Positions 18,828 to 28,318 are shown, numbered from the stretch's first letter. The stretch is 64,000 nucleotides of DNA from Echinicola pacifica DSM 19836 (GCF_000373245.1 NZ_KB890739.1:721099-785098); one strand, 5' to 3'. Notes: generated by a model not told the origin, from the letters alone. Numbers and translations: made by a program.

Positions 18828-19628
18828 ATGAAAAAGTTATTTTCCTTAATTTTAATTTTTATGAGTATCCATGGCCTCAGTCAAGCCCGTCAAATGGGGG
18901 ATACTTACATGGTTATTGAATTTGTAAAGGTATCATCAAGTCAGATGGTGGATTATTCAGAGAACAGGGATTTTTTAGAGAAGATTTATCATGAGGCGGT
19001 GAAGGAAGGTGATATTGTGGGTTGGGATTTGTGGTCTTTACAGTCTGGGGATAATGAGGGGGATTTTCAGTACATCACGGTTACTTATTATAAGGATCCG
19101 GTGAAGATGATGAACGGGATGACTGACACTAATTTCCTTAATTATGCAAAGAAGGCTTACGGTGAGTCATTAACAGAATTGGAGATCGCTAATGTTGTTG
19201 ATGGAATAATGTCCAATAGGGATCTAGCCCGAAGGGCATATATGGTTCAAGTCGCTTCTACCGATGATAGTTTTAAAATGCAGCCCGGTGTATTAGCCTC
19301 ATTTGATTTGATGAGAGCTGCAGAGGGTAGATTTAGTGAATATGAGCATGTGGAGGAAGATTTATATCTTCCTTATCATCAGAAGAAAATTCAAGCTAAT
19401 ATGATGGGCAGATGGATGTTTTTGCGAACCGCATTGCCCATGGGTAGCGAAGCAGAATATACCCATATGACCTTGAATTTCTATAAAGATTATCTGCAGT
19501 TTTTTACCTCCATGGAATATACCGATATGGAGGCTAGTGAGGAGCAGCAAAAGGCAATGGAAGAGGGGTTAAGCTCTCGAGACCAGAAGTGGGTTTATAT
19601 GGCCACCTTGGTGAGAGCAATTCGTTAA
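18828..19628 (+). CDS. Exported protein with two similar alpha/beta halves, function unknown
   Basis: The 266-residue precursor has a Sec signal peptide (about residues 1-20, ending LSQA). The mature protein seems to consist of two ferredoxin-like halves. Each has a beta-strand ending in a hydrophobic stretch and a later 'YTHMTLNFYKD / YITVTYYKD' strand, a pattern seen in dimeric alpha-beta barrel (NIPSNAP-like) proteins. No catalytic motif was recognised. It stands alone and ends in a good terminator at 19662-19697. The duplicated layout is my reading of the sequence; homology to a named family is not claimed. Confidence 0.6.
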   Translation: MKKLFSLILIFMSIHGLSQARQMGDTYMVIEFVKVSSSQMVDYSENRDFLEKIYHEAVKEGDIVGWDLWSLQSGDNEGDFQYITVTYYKDPVKMMNGMTDTNFLNYAKKAYGESLTELEIANVVDGIMSNRDLARRAYMVQVASTDDSFKMQPGVLASFDLMRAAEGRFSEYEHVEEDLYLPYHQKKIQANMMGRWMFLRTALPMGSEAEYTHMTLNFYKDYLQFFTSMEYTDMEASEEQQKAMEEGLSSRDQKWVYMATLVRAIR

Positions 19629-19661
19629 ATTTTTTTATTTGGTTTTCTTTTAATTTTCCTG

Positions 19662-19697
19662 AAAAACCTGGTCGGTAATTCCCGACCGGGTTTTTTT
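19662..19697 (+). terminator. Intrinsic terminator
   Basis: AAAACCTGGTCGG pairs with CCCGACCGGGTTTT around a short loop, followed by a T7 run. It ends the transcript of the two-domain exported protein. Confidence 0.82.
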
Positions 19698-20032
19698 ATG
19701 CCTTTAAATTTTCAAGTATCCCGCCCTCTTTTCTTTATTGCTCTCAAGCATTGATTATATTTCATTGTGGATAGAGGATATCGGTCGTCCTGTCTGTGAA
19801 ATCTCATAGGAGAAGTTATTGATGCCCATTTCCTCCTGAAGATAATTTAGGCTGTCTTAAAACCTTCTTCAATTGAAATTATAGGCTTTTTAGGGGCTTG
19901 GAATGGCCCGAATATTTCTCTGCGGGTTTTCTATTAAAGAAGGGCAGGTTCATAGAAAACTTAATAAAAACACAATCTGACAGAAGAGATTTATCAATAG
20001 CAATAGTAGTAGATTCAACCAAAATTTTAGAT

Positions 20033-21427
20033 ATGAAAAATTTAAATAAGCCTGGAAGACGTTCATTTTTGAAAAAGTCAGGATTGGCGAGCATAGGATT
20101 TATGGGATTGTATCATTTTGTGCAGCCAGCGTATGGGCTTGGAGCGGCGGATATAGAGGCAGGATATGGCCCTCTGATGCCCGACCCGGAGGGAATATTG
20201 AATTTGCCAAAAGGATTTAATTATAAGGTAATCAGCCGGCAAGGTGACTTGATGACGGATGGCTTGCTTACGCCGGGAAGCCCCGATGGGATGGGAACTT
20301 TTGCCGGCAAAGACGGAAGGGTGATCATTGTCCGAAACCATGAAATCAGCCCTGATGATATGGAAAAAGGAGCCTTTGGCAGGTCCAATGAGAAGCTTGC
20401 CTCCGGAGTGAAGGCCAAGCTATACGAAAATGATAAGTTGCCAGGCCTGGGTGGGACGACCACACTGGTGTATAATCCGGCCAGTCAGGAAGTGGAAAAA
20501 GACTTCCTTAGCTTAGGGGGGACGGTTAGAAACTGTGCTGGAGGAGTTAGTCCTTGGGGATCATGGTTGACCTGTGAGGAATCCACGGTGATGCCCGGAG
20601 ACTACGATGGAAGGCTCGCGAAGCGCCATGGCTATGTATTCGAGGTGATGGCAGAGGACCAATCAAACTTGCAGCAGGCTAAACCTATTAAGGAAATGGG
20701 TAGGTTTAACCACGAAGCTGTGGCGGTGGACCCGAAGACAAGCATAGTGTACCTTACCGAGGATAGAGGCGATGGTTTGTTTTATAGATTCATCCCGAAT
20801 GTTCCCGGCAAACTCGACCAGGGTGGGAAGCTTCAAGCCTTGGCAATAAAAGGGGAAAAGGGAAGAGATACACGTAACTGGAAAGATGGCGAAGGCCCAA
20901 AGTTCCCGATCAACCAAGGACTGAAGGTGGAGTGGGTAGATATGGATGAGGTTGATTCTCCCGAAGATGACCTTAGATATAGGGGTTTTGAGCAAGGAGC
21001 AGCGGTTTTTGCTCGAGGCGAGGGGATATGGTTTGGCGATGCTGAGCTTTATTTTGCGTGTACCAATGGTGGAGAGATCTCTGCCGGCCAGATATTCAAA
21101 TATACTCCAGGAGGCAAGGAGGGTGAGCCCCAGGAAGAGGGTGGGCTTCTCGAGCTTTTTGCTGAGCCCAATGATAAGGAAATCCTGAAGAGCTGTGATA
21201 ATGTGGCGATTGCTCCATGGGGCGATCTGATCTTATGCGAAGATGATAAGCATCCTTTTGTGGTGGGGATTACCCCGGAAGGTAAATACTATAAATTGGC
21301 CGAAAATACGGGCTATAAAACCGAGTTTGCTGGGGGTGTTTTTGCGCCTGATGGTAAAACTTATTTTGTAAATATTCAAGGTGCAGGTTTGACACTGGCC
21401 ATCACAGGACCGTGGAATCGTTCCTGA
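20033..21427 (+). CDS. PhoX-like (DUF839) protein with Tat signal, putative phosphatase
   Basis: The 464-residue protein starts with a twin-arginine-type signal (GRRSFLKKSGLASIGF), so it is probably exported folded, with its metal cofactor. The body shows the PhoX/DUF839 beta-propeller motifs PWGSWLTCEES, GRFNHEAVAVDP, YLTEDRGD and a C-terminal CDNVAIAPWGDL. PhoX enzymes are Ca/Fe phosphomonoesterases induced by phosphate starvation. I chose ATG 20033 because it puts the Tat signal at the N-terminus; the frame is open 45 codons further upstream, without signal-like sequence. No Pho-box-like site could be confirmed. It ends at a terminator (21441-21498). Confidence 0.82.
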   Translation: MKNLNKPGRRSFLKKSGLASIGFMGLYHFVQPAYGLGAADIEAGYGPLMPDPEGILNLPKGFNYKVISRQGDLMTDGLLTPGSPDGMGTFAGKDGRVIIVRNHEISPDDMEKGAFGRSNEKLASGVKAKLYENDKLPGLGGTTTLVYNPASQEVEKDFLSLGGTVRNCAGGVSPWGSWLTCEESTVMPGDYDGRLAKRHGYVFEVMAEDQSNLQQAKPIKEMGRFNHEAVAVDPKTSIVYLTEDRGDGLFYRFIPNVPGKLDQGGKLQALAIKGEKGRDTRNWKDGEGPKFPINQGLKVEWVDMDEVDSPEDDLRYRGFEQGAAVFARGEGIWFGDAELYFACTNGGEISAGQIFKYTPGGKEGEPQEEGGLLELFAEPNDKEILKSCDNVAIAPWGDLILCEDDKHPFVVGITPEGKYYKLAENTGYKTEFAGGVFAPDGKTYFVNIQGAGLTLAITGPWNRS

Positions 21428-21440
21428 TCATATAAAAACT

Positions 21441-21498
21441 AATGGCTGTCCCAAACTGATCTTTCCTATTGATCCGTTTGGGACAGCCATTTTTTTTG
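21441..21498. terminator. Strong intrinsic terminator between convergent genes
   Basis: AATGGCTGTCCCAAAC (21441-21456) pairs perfectly with GTTTGGGACAGCCATT (21476-21491); the inner GATC / GATC extends the stem. T8 follows on the plus strand. It separates the PhoX-like gene from the minus-strand thioesterase gene. Confidence 0.82.
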
Positions 21499-21525
21499 AG
21501 CGTCAGCGCTTATCTTAAGCCTGAG

Positions 21526-21915
21526 CTATTTGATTATCTTAGTAGGCTTTTTGTGTTCGTCGATCGCCACAAGGGTAAATGTACCGCTAATGGCTTTTTC
21601 TCGTCCTTCAGCATACATCTGCTCAATATAAATATCCACCTGCACCTTCATACTTGTGGTGCCCAGATGTACAATATGAGCGACCAGCTCGACGATGGTA
21701 CCCGCAGGAATTGGTACAGTGAAATCTATCTTGTCACTACTTACGGTCACCATGCGCTGCCGGCTAAATCGGGTGGCGGCAATAAAGGCTACCTCATCCA
21801 TCATATGCATGGCTGTGCCACCAAATAAGGTGTCGTAATGATTTACTGTATTCGGAAATACAGCCTTAAATACTCTTGTTTCTGCTTTTTTGATCTTATC
21901 TTCTATCGTGGTCAT
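21526..21915 (-). CDS. Acyl-CoA thioesterase, YciA/ACOT-like hot-dog
   Basis: This 129-residue cytoplasmic protein has the hot-dog thioesterase signature TVNHYDTLFGGTAMHMMDEVA, split here as NHYDTLFGG and MHMMDEVAF, in which the Asn/Asp residues and the GG turn are active-site features of YciA-type acyl-CoA hydrolases. Its start overlaps the stop of the upstream PAS gene by 4 bases (ATGA), so the two are translationally coupled. That coupling suggests that a sensor protein and acyl-CoA turnover are used together. Substrate length is not readable from sequence. Confidence 0.82.
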   Translation of the reverse strand: MTTIEDKIKKAETRVFKAVFPNTVNHYDTLFGGTAMHMMDEVAFIAATRFSRQRMVTVSSDKIDFTVPIPAGTIVELVAHIVHLGTTSMKVQVDIYIEQMYAEGREKAISGTFTLVAIDEHKKPTKIIK

Positions 21916-22400
21916 AGTTCTTTTTCCAATGCTAAATGATGCGAGATTTCCCCGGATTGGTTTCTTAATGGGAATACTTCAATCTCACAAATATACGTAG
22001 ATTGGTTTTTACGATAGTTTAATATCTTGGTAGTAAAGGGCATTTCTTTTTTTAGTAAAGCACTGAATCGCTTAAGTGCCTGAGGCGAGGTAAGTTGGCC
22101 TTGCAATATTTTCGGAGATCTGCCGATTACATTATGCGGAGTATATCCCGTCATTTTTTTGAAGCCTGCATTTACCCAGATGATCTTATTGTGCTGGTCG
22201 GTGAGGATAAGGGCCTCATATGTATGCTGACGCAAGGCGGGGAATCCTTGCCATTTGTGCTTGGCTCCCAAGTACCTCAGGATTCTCTCATCCCGGGATA
22301 CCGGACAGTTCGGAGCGGTGGGAAGAAGGGTCTGCGCGTAAACATCCCAGCACCTCAAAGGGGCAATGTATTTTACTTCAGGGAGTTTCTTGATACTCAT
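21912..22400 (-). CDS. LOV-like PAS domain protein lacking the flavin-adduct cysteine
   Basis: A 162-residue protein with a single PAS domain (about residues 55-160) and no output domain. The core GRSPKILQG corresponds to the LOV photoreceptor signature GRNCRFLQG, and the later ILNYRKNQSTYICEIEVFPLRN follows the LOV pattern. Here the photo-reactive cysteine is replaced by proline and the Asn by Ser. It should therefore not form the blue-light flavin-cysteinyl adduct, though it may still bind flavin or another ligand. It overlaps the downstream thioesterase gene by 4 bases. Its N-terminal ~50 residues are unrecognised. Confidence 0.75.
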   Translation of the reverse strand: MSIKKLPEVKYIAPLRCWDVYAQTLLPTAPNCPVSRDERILRYLGAKHKWQGFPALRQHTYEALILTDQHNKIIWVNAGFKKMTGYTPHNVIGRSPKILQGQLTSPQALKRFSALLKKEMPFTTKILNYRKNQSTYICEIEVFPLRNQSGEISHHLALEKEL

Positions 22401-22708
22401 ATGAAAACTTATAATTATAAATGGGGCCGCTTTTGGTGGATCATATTTCTAACTATACTCATGATTTGCTTTAGTTTTTGCCAGCCGTCCCCAAATTGGG
22501 TTTTAACCAAATGAAGAACGCTATGCCCGTACCAAACCAGTTGAAAGTTGACCCTAAAAGCCTTACTGTCATTCCTTTTGCAGCGTTTTATTGATGGCGC
22601 TGCACTAGTCGACTTCCCCAATTGACTATTTTCGGAAGAGTTGTCCTGCACCGTTTTAGGGGAAAGACTATCTTTTTGTGATCAAAATCAGCTAGGAAAA
22701 ACCTAATC

Positions 22709-22730
22709 CGACCAGTAATGAAACTGGCCG
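22709..22730 (-). terminator. Possible terminator of metE
   Basis: On the minus strand, CCGGCCAGT-TTCATT-ACTGGTCGG forms a 9-bp stem with one G-U pair, followed by ATTAGG and five T residues. It lies about 60 bases behind the metE stop. The six-base gap before the T-run makes it a weak candidate. Confidence 0.35.
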
Positions 22731-22790
22731 GAAGGTAAAATGTTTAAAATTTTAGCAACTCAATAGAGTCACTTTTAGTATTTAGGTAAC

Positions 22791-25115
22791 CTAGTTGCTC
22801 AGAGCAGCAGGGACCTTTTCTCTCAAACTTTTGGCAGCATTTACCATTTTGACTAGGGCTGCATTGGTTTCTTCCCATGCGCGAGTTTTTAACCCACAAT
22901 CTGGATTGACCCATAATTGTTTTTCAGGAATTACCTTGCTGGCCTTATCCATCAAGGCCACCATTTCCTCTGTGGTCGGTACTCTAGGCGAGTGGATATC
23001 ATAGACTCCGGGACCGATATCGTTAGGATAATTGAAATTGCCGAAGGCCTCTAATAGCTCCATCTGCGATCTCGAGCACTCGATGGTGATCACATCTGCA
23101 TCCATGGCGGCGATATGTTTTATGATATCATTAAATTCTGAATAGCACATATGAGTGTGGATTTGAGTGCTGTCACTTACCCCGGAAGCGGAGATTCTGA
23201 AGGCTTCCACTGCCCAGTCAAGGTACTCCTTCCAGTTGGCAGTATGGAGCGGCAGGCCTTCCCTAAGAGCAGGTTCATCGATTTGGATGATCTTGATCCC
23301 TGCTTCCTCCAGCTCATTTACCTCTTCTCTGATGGCTAGTGCAATCTGCTGACAGGTGGTCTTTCGGGACTGGTCATTTCTCACAAATGACCATTGAAGG
23401 ATGGTCACTGGGCCAGTAAGCATTCCTTTTACGGGCAGGCTGGTAAGCGACTGAGCGTATTTGGTCCAAAATAAGGTCATGGGAGCGGGTCTGGAGACAT
23501 CGCCATAGATGATTGGAGGTTTTACACAGCGAGAACCGTAGCTTTGCACCCAGCCATTCTGAGTGAAGGCAAAGCCAGCGAGCTTCTCTCCAAAATATTC
23601 CACCATATCGTTTCTTTCAAATTCACCGTGTACCAAGACATCCAGGCCTATTTCTTCTTGCCACCGGATAGCCTCGCTCGATGCTTTTTCGATGTTTAGG
23701 TGGTATTGATTTTCAGTCATTCCCCCTTTTTTTAGCAACGAACGCCACTGTCGTACTTCCTTTGTCTGTGGAAATGATCCTATCGTCGTGGTCGGGAAAT
23801 TGGGCAATCGTAATTCCTCCTGCTGCTTTTTCTTTCTGATTTCAAATGCCTGCTTTCTCTGGCTGTCTTCCGGCTGGAGTGCGGACACAGCCGCTTTCAC
23901 CTTGGGATCATGGATGGAAGGAGCGCTCTTTTTACTCTGGATCGCTGCTTCATTTGCCTCCAGTATTGCCTTATTCCCTGCCTCGGTAGGTGCAGCGCAG
24001 AGGAGGGAGAGCTCATGGATCTCATTTATTTTTTGCTTCGCAAATGCAAGCCAATTTTTGACCTCCGCCCCAAGGATGTCTTCCTTCGTTTCGGAGTCTA
24101 GGTCGCAAGGGCTATGAAGTAATGAGCAAGAAGGAGCAATCATCAGACGGTCCTCGGTCTTAGCTTGCCTGGCAGTATGGATCAGTTCCAAAGACTGCTG
24201 ATAGTCATTCTTCCAGATATTTCTTCCGTCCACCAGACCTAATGATAGCGTAAGATTGGCAGGGATAGCGTCCAACACCTTGGACAGCTGCTGTGGAGCT
24301 CTTACCAGATCAATGTGGAGTCCACATATTGGCAGATTGGAGAGGATGTCCAGATTCTGCTCAATGGTTTCAAAATACGTCGCCACCAAGGTCTTTAAGC
24401 TTGGACAGGCTTTTTTGATTTCCTTATAGGCTAATTCATAGGCTTTTTTTGCCTTCTCATCTAAATCCAAAGCTAGGAAAGGCTCATCTATTTGCACCCA
24501 TCCAGCACCTAAGGCTTCCAGTTTTTTTAATAGGTCGATATAAACAGGAATTAATTGCTGAATCAGGTCTATTCGGTGGAAGCCACTTTCCTTTTCCTTG
24601 CCCAATAACAGGTAGGAAATTGGTCCCAGGATCACGGGCTTGGTGATGATCCCAAGGCGTTTTGCCTCTTTAAATTCATCCAGAATTTTGGTGCTGAAAA
24701 GTTTAAACTGCTGATTTTTATTAAACTCAGGAACGATATAATGATAATTGGTGTCAAACCATTTGGTCATCTCCATGGCGATGATGTCCAGCCCATTTTT
24801 TTGGTAGCCTCTGGCCATCGCAAAATAAAGATCCAACTCTGGCTTTTTTAACTCGGTAACGATCTGATGGTAGCGATCAGGAATAGCCCCAAGGGTCAGA
24901 GACATATCCAATACCTGATCATAATAGGAGAAATCATTGGAAGGGATGAGGTCTAGGTCTGCTTGTGCCTGCAGCTCCCAGTTTGCCTTCCTGATTTCGG
25001 CTCCCGTTTGGAGCAACTCATTGAGGGAGATTTTATCTGCCCAATACGCTTCACTAGCTTTTTTTAATTGTCTTTGGTTACCAATTCGCGGATAACCTAA
25101 ATTGTGCGTTAGCAT
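22791..25115 (-). CDS. metE: Cobalamin-independent methionine synthase
   Basis: The 774-residue enzyme transfers a methyl group from 5-methyltetrahydropteroyltri-glutamate to homocysteine without B12. The N-terminal half starts with HNLGYPRIG and carries the family's duplicated barrel. The C-terminal barrel holds the zinc ligands His and Cys in IHTHMCYSEF and the late Cys in NPDCGLKTR. Length and both halves are complete. It is expressed behind a cobalamin riboswitch (25331-25500), so B12 should switch it off, which implies that the organism can also use a B12-dependent synthase (MetH) encoded elsewhere. Confidence 0.95.
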   Translation of the reverse strand: MLTHNLGYPRIGNQRQLKKASEAYWADKISLNELLQTGAEIRKANWELQAQADLDLIPSNDFSYYDQVLDMSLTLGAIPDRYHQIVTELKKPELDLYFAMARGYQKNGLDIIAMEMTKWFDTNYHYIVPEFNKNQQFKLFSTKILDEFKEAKRLGIITKPVILGPISYLLLGKEKESGFHRIDLIQQLIPVYIDLLKKLEALGAGWVQIDEPFLALDLDEKAKKAYELAYKEIKKACPSLKTLVATYFETIEQNLDILSNLPICGLHIDLVRAPQQLSKVLDAIPANLTLSLGLVDGRNIWKNDYQQSLELIHTARQAKTEDRLMIAPSCSLLHSPCDLDSETKEDILGAEVKNWLAFAKQKINEIHELSLLCAAPTEAGNKAILEANEAAIQSKKSAPSIHDPKVKAAVSALQPEDSQRKQAFEIRKKKQQEELRLPNFPTTTIGSFPQTKEVRQWRSLLKKGGMTENQYHLNIEKASSEAIRWQEEIGLDVLVHGEFERNDMVEYFGEKLAGFAFTQNGWVQSYGSRCVKPPIIYGDVSRPAPMTLFWTKYAQSLTSLPVKGMLTGPVTILQWSFVRNDQSRKTTCQQIALAIREEVNELEEAGIKIIQIDEPALREGLPLHTANWKEYLDWAVEAFRISASGVSDSTQIHTHMCYSEFNDIIKHIAAMDADVITIECSRSQMELLEAFGNFNYPNDIGPGVYDIHSPRVPTTEEMVALMDKASKVIPEKQLWVNPDCGLKTRAWEETNAALVKMVNAAKSLREKVPAALSN

Positions 25116-25330
25116 AGTTTTTCAACTTTTAACATGAATAATAATTGTTAAAAGCTCTTGGCTAAACATGAAAATGACTTAAGAATCGGGGATGAATATA
25201 GGCTGAAAAATAAACATACGGATCCCTTGGGCATAGCTGTCCCAGGAGAAGAAGGATCGTGTGAATACTTGACAGGGGCTTCAAACCGCGAAAGCATTGT
25301 CATTCTTGTCCGACACTTCGGACAAGTCCC
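25116..25330 (-). promoter_or_regulatory. metE leader / riboswitch expression platform
   Basis: 215 bases separate the cobalamin aptamer from the metE start. Directly after the aptamer lies a perfect 8-bp hairpin (CTTGTCCG / CGGACAAG, 25305-25312 and 25319-25326). There is no T-run after it, so control by anti-terminator is not obvious; ribosome access or Rho may be used. No coding sequence was recognised in the leader. Confidence 0.5.
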
Positions 25331-25500
25331 TATAGGCAGGTCTCCTGGCTTGTGTCATTTTTGCCGTCCTTCCCATCCATAGATTTATGGACAGTGGACC
25401 TCGATGGGCAAAAACCTCAGCGACACTTACAGTTGCGCGACAGCCCGTGATTTTCACACGGTTCCCTATTATCCCTGACCTTCGTCAGAGACCTATACTG
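25331..25500 (-). ncRNA. Cobalamin (B12) riboswitch upstream of metE
   Basis: On the minus strand the conserved B12 box AGCCAGGAGACCTGCC is exact (25335-25350). Upstream elements typical of the class are present: the GGGAACCGTGTGAAAATCACGGGCTGTC region written as GGGAAC, TGTGAAAATCACGG and the loop GCGCAACTGTAA. The closing P1 helix is TATAGG (25492-25497) with CCTATA (25331-25336). The aptamer senses adenosyl- or methyl-cobalamin and represses the B12-independent enzyme encoded next. Confidence 0.92.
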
Positions 25501-25534
25501 GTAATGGATAAATGATTTTAAAGAACTTTGGCTG

Positions 25535-25542
25535 CAAATATA
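25535..25542 (-). promoter_or_regulatory. -7 promoter element of the metE transcript
   Basis: TATATTTG followed by C on the minus strand matches the Bacteroidota -7 consensus TAnnTTTG exactly and lies about 35 bases before the riboswitch P1 helix. The -33 element is not a clear match. Confidence 0.4.
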
Positions 25543-26109
25543 GGGATTTGAACCGTAATGATGTTATAAATATTTCCTTTGACTTGTTTATTATAGGATT
25601 ATATGCAGAAGGGAGCTGGGAAAATTCATTAAGGAAACAGTCTGTCTTAGAAATAAATTTTCAGCTTACAGTCTCATTTATAGAGTTTTGGCCAAAGTGA
25701 TCCTGCTCGATAAGGAACCTGTTAATTAAAAGGAAACCTAAAATTTCTCACCTAAATAAAAAGACCATAAAGCCTCTGTTTTTCACCTTCCATTTTTTAT
25801 AAGTATTGGGAAAAAATAAAGCTATCCTCAATAAACGATATTCGCTGAGGCCAGTAGAGCTATGTATATGAATCCAATATGGCTCTATTTAATTGGAGGA
25901 TAAAAGGGGATAGCCGCTGAAATTTAGTAAATTAATAGCTGATCAAAGTCTTATAGAGGAAAGAACTCTTTAAGTAGCCTTGCAGATAATTTAATTTCAA
26001 AAAATGATTTATGGCAAGGGAGAAGGCCAAATAGATTAGGCCTTCATTAGACTGTTAATTTTTATACCCAGAGGGGATTTCCTGCATTAGAAAACAATAA
26101 TAATTCAAT
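25543..26109. other. Divergent intergenic region, nothing recognised
   Basis: About 570 AT-rich bases between the metE leader and the hydrolase-OsmC gene. I see no gene, repeat or terminator. The last ~60 bases should carry the promoter of the hydrolase-OsmC gene. Confidence 0.4.
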
Positions 26110-27333
26110 ATGAACCGGATAAAGTTATCAATTGAGAATAGTCAAGGAAGGGCCTTGCAAGCGTATTTGGAGCTTCCTCCCAACCAAAAAGCGAAGCGAT
26201 TTGCCATTTTTGCGCATTGTTTTACCTGTAGCAGTGACCTGTCGGCTGTGAGGAATATCAGTAGGGCACTGACGGAATATGGCTTCGGCGTCTTACGATT
26301 TGATTTCACAGGCTTAGGGCGCAGCGAGGGTGAGTTTGCAGAGAGTCATTTTTCTGGTAATGTGGCCGACCTGATAGCGGTAAATGACTATTTGGCCAGC
26401 CATTATAAGGCTGCTGAACTGCTTGTGGGCCATTCTCTTGGCGGAGCGGCAGTTTTGGTGGCAGGCTCCAAGCTTCCTGAGGTGAAGGCTATCGCGACCT
26501 TGGGAGCCCCGGCCGCAGTCAGCCATGTAAAGCATCTTTTCTCCCATTCAATAGACGAAATACCTGAGCAGGGAGAAATCCAAGTGGATATTGGAGGAAG
26601 ACCTTTTGTGATTAATAAGGACTTTGTGGAGGATTTTGATAAAACTAATTTGCCTGATTTGGTGAATAAACTGAGAAAACCACTGCTGATTATGCATTCC
26701 CCGGGAGACAAGACGGTGGGGATTGAGAATGCTCAGGAATTATATAAAAGTGCTTTTCATCCCAAGAGTTTTATTACCCTGGACGGAGCAGATCATTTGC
26801 TGAGCAATAAGGAAGATAGCCAATACGCCGGACAGATGATCGGAGCTTGGTCAAAGCGTTATTTTAAAGAGCAAGATGCCGCTATTTTGGATGTGGCGGG
26901 TGAGCAATTGGTGGCCCATTTGGACGTGGAAAATGATAATTTCACCACCCGAATTCAGACGGCGAAGCATTCGTTTATTGCAGATGAACCTGGTGGCGTG
27001 GGAGGAGATGATTTTGGCCCTAGCCCCTATGATTTCCTATCTTCCGCCCTAGCAGCCTGCACCGTCATGACCCTCAAGCTGTATGCAGAACGTAAAGGAT
27101 GGCCATTGCAGGAAGTTTATGCCTATATTACCTATTCCAAAAAACACAGTGATGACCTTATGGTGGATGTAGAGAAACCGGGTAATTTGGATGTTTTGAG
27201 TAAGCGTCTGAAGCTTGTGGGGGATTTGGATGAAGAGCAGCGAAGAAGACTCAAAGAAATTGCTTCTAAATGCCCCGTTCACAAAACCCTTCTCAGTCAG
27301 ACGGTTATTGAAACGGAGCTTATCGAGGAATAG
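26110..27333 (+). CDS. Alpha/beta-hydrolase--OsmC fusion protein
   Basis: The 407-residue cytoplasmic protein fuses two enzymes. Residues 1 to about 255 are an alpha/beta-hydrolase with the nucleophile elbow GHSLGG and a late acid/His pair ([15 protein letters not shown]). Residues about 270-407 are an OsmC/Ohr-like domain with the two redox cysteines in place (AACTVMTL and ASKCPVHKT). OsmC domains reduce organic hydroperoxides with thiols, so the fusion may hydrolyse and detoxify lipid or ester peroxides. The fusion is known in proteobacteria and Bacteroidota. An aldo/keto reductase gene follows after 28 bases on the same strand. Confidence 0.85.
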   Translation: MNRIKLSIENSQGRALQAYLELPPNQKAKRFAIFAHCFTCSSDLSAVRNISRALTEYGFGVLRFDFTGLGRSEGEFAESHFSGNVADLIAVNDYLASHYKAAELLVGHSLGGAAVLVAGSKLPEVKAIATLGAPAAVSHVKHLFSHSIDEIPEQGEIQVDIGGRPFVINKDFVEDFDKTNLPDLVNKLRKPLLIMHSPGDKTVGIENAQELYKSAFHPKSFITLDGADHLLSNKEDSQYAGQMIGAWSKRYFKEQDAAILDVAGEQLVAHLDVENDNFTTRIQTAKHSFIADEPGGVGGDDFGPSPYDFLSSALAACTVMTLKLYAERKGWPLQEVYAYITYSKKHSDDLMVDVEKPGNLDVLSKRLKLVGDLDEEQRRRLKEIASKCPVHKTLLSQTVIETELIEE

Positions 27334-27361
27334 AGGAGTCTAATAATCAGAACTATACATT

Positions 27362-28318
27362 ATGATAAAATCAGTTATTGGTCTTGGTCTGGCCGCCTTG
27401 GGCAGACCGGAATATATAAATGTGGCCACGGAAGAGAATAGGGATAAATCGCCTGAGGCCTTTCGGGAAAATGCTTTCAGGATGCTAGATGCGGCCTATC
27501 AACGTGGGGTTCGGTATTTTGATACCGCACCTTCTTATGGGATGGGTGAGCAGTTTTTGATTGACTGGCATCAGCAGCGTAAGTATTCAGGGCTGAAGTT
27601 CGGGACCAAATGGGGGTATACCTATATGGCCAATTGGGAGCTAGGGTATGAGGGTAAGCATGAGGTGAAGGAGCATTCCTTGACCAAACTAAAGGAGCAG
27701 TGGGAGGTTTCTAAGCAGCTTCTTCCTGACTTATCATTTTATCAAATCCATTCCGCCACCTTTGATTCGGGAGTATTGGAAAATAAAGAGGTATTAGAGC
27801 ATCTTCATTTTCTGAAAAATGAGCATAATATCCAGATGGGTTTGACGACTAGTGGGCCTCAGCAACCGGAATTATTACGCTTGGCTCAGACGATTGAATT
27901 TGACGGAGAGCCATTGTTTACAGTCTTTCAGGTGACCTTCAATGTGTATGAGCAGTCCGCCCTGGGTGAATTAAAGCAGCTGCACCTTCAGGGGAAAACC
28001 ATTATAATTAAGGAAGCTATGGCTAATGGAAGGCTATTTCAGGCGGTTGATTCAGAGGGTGATAATTCTGTAAATGCAAGTTTACAGCGAATAGCGACTC
28101 GGTGTAATATAGGAATAGATGCGCTTGCTTTAAGGTATTGCATGCAGGCTGTGGAACCCGATTTTGTACTTAGTGGGGCTACGAATATTGCACATCTTGA
28201 AGGAAACCTTCAAGCCCAATCGATTGAGCTAAGCGAGGATGATATGGCTTTGATGGCTGCGATGGCCATTTCCTCTGATACGTACTGGGAGGAGAGGTCT
28301 CAGCTTTCTTGGCAATAG
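27362..28318 (+). CDS. Aldo/keto reductase
   Basis: The 318-residue protein has the TIM-barrel AKR pattern with the catalytic Asp and Tyr in YFDTAPSYG and the Lys in LKFGTKWGY, and a C-terminal nucleotide-binding region (FVLSGATNIAHLEGN). It would reduce carbonyl compounds with NAD(P)H. It follows the hydrolase-OsmC gene by 28 bases and may reduce aldehydes that are formed from lipid peroxides; that link is inference from position. The exact substrate is not readable. Confidence 0.83.
   Translation: MIKSVIGLGLAALGRPEYINVATEENRDKSPEAFRENAFRMLDAAYQRGVRYFDTAPSYGMGEQFLIDWHQQRKYSGLKFGTKWGYTYMANWELGYEGKHEVKEHSLTKLKEQWEVSKQLLPDLSFYQIHSATFDSGVLENKEVLEHLHFLKNEHNIQMGLTTSGPQQPELLRLAQTIEFDGEPLFTVFQVTFNVYEQSALGELKQLHLQGKTIIIKEAMANGRLFQAVDSEGDNSVNASLQRIATRCNIGIDALALRYCMQAVEPDFVLSGATNIAHLEGNLQAQSIELSEDDMALMAAMAISSDTYWEERSQLSWQ

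Noticed and set aside
22415-22651. 78-codon minus-strand frame upstream of the PAS gene
   Set aside because: No family resemblance, low-quality start and basic, random-looking composition; treated as non-coding.
25512-25700. 62-codon plus-strand frame at the metE promoter region
   Set aside because: It runs across the -7 element and leader; no signs of a real gene.
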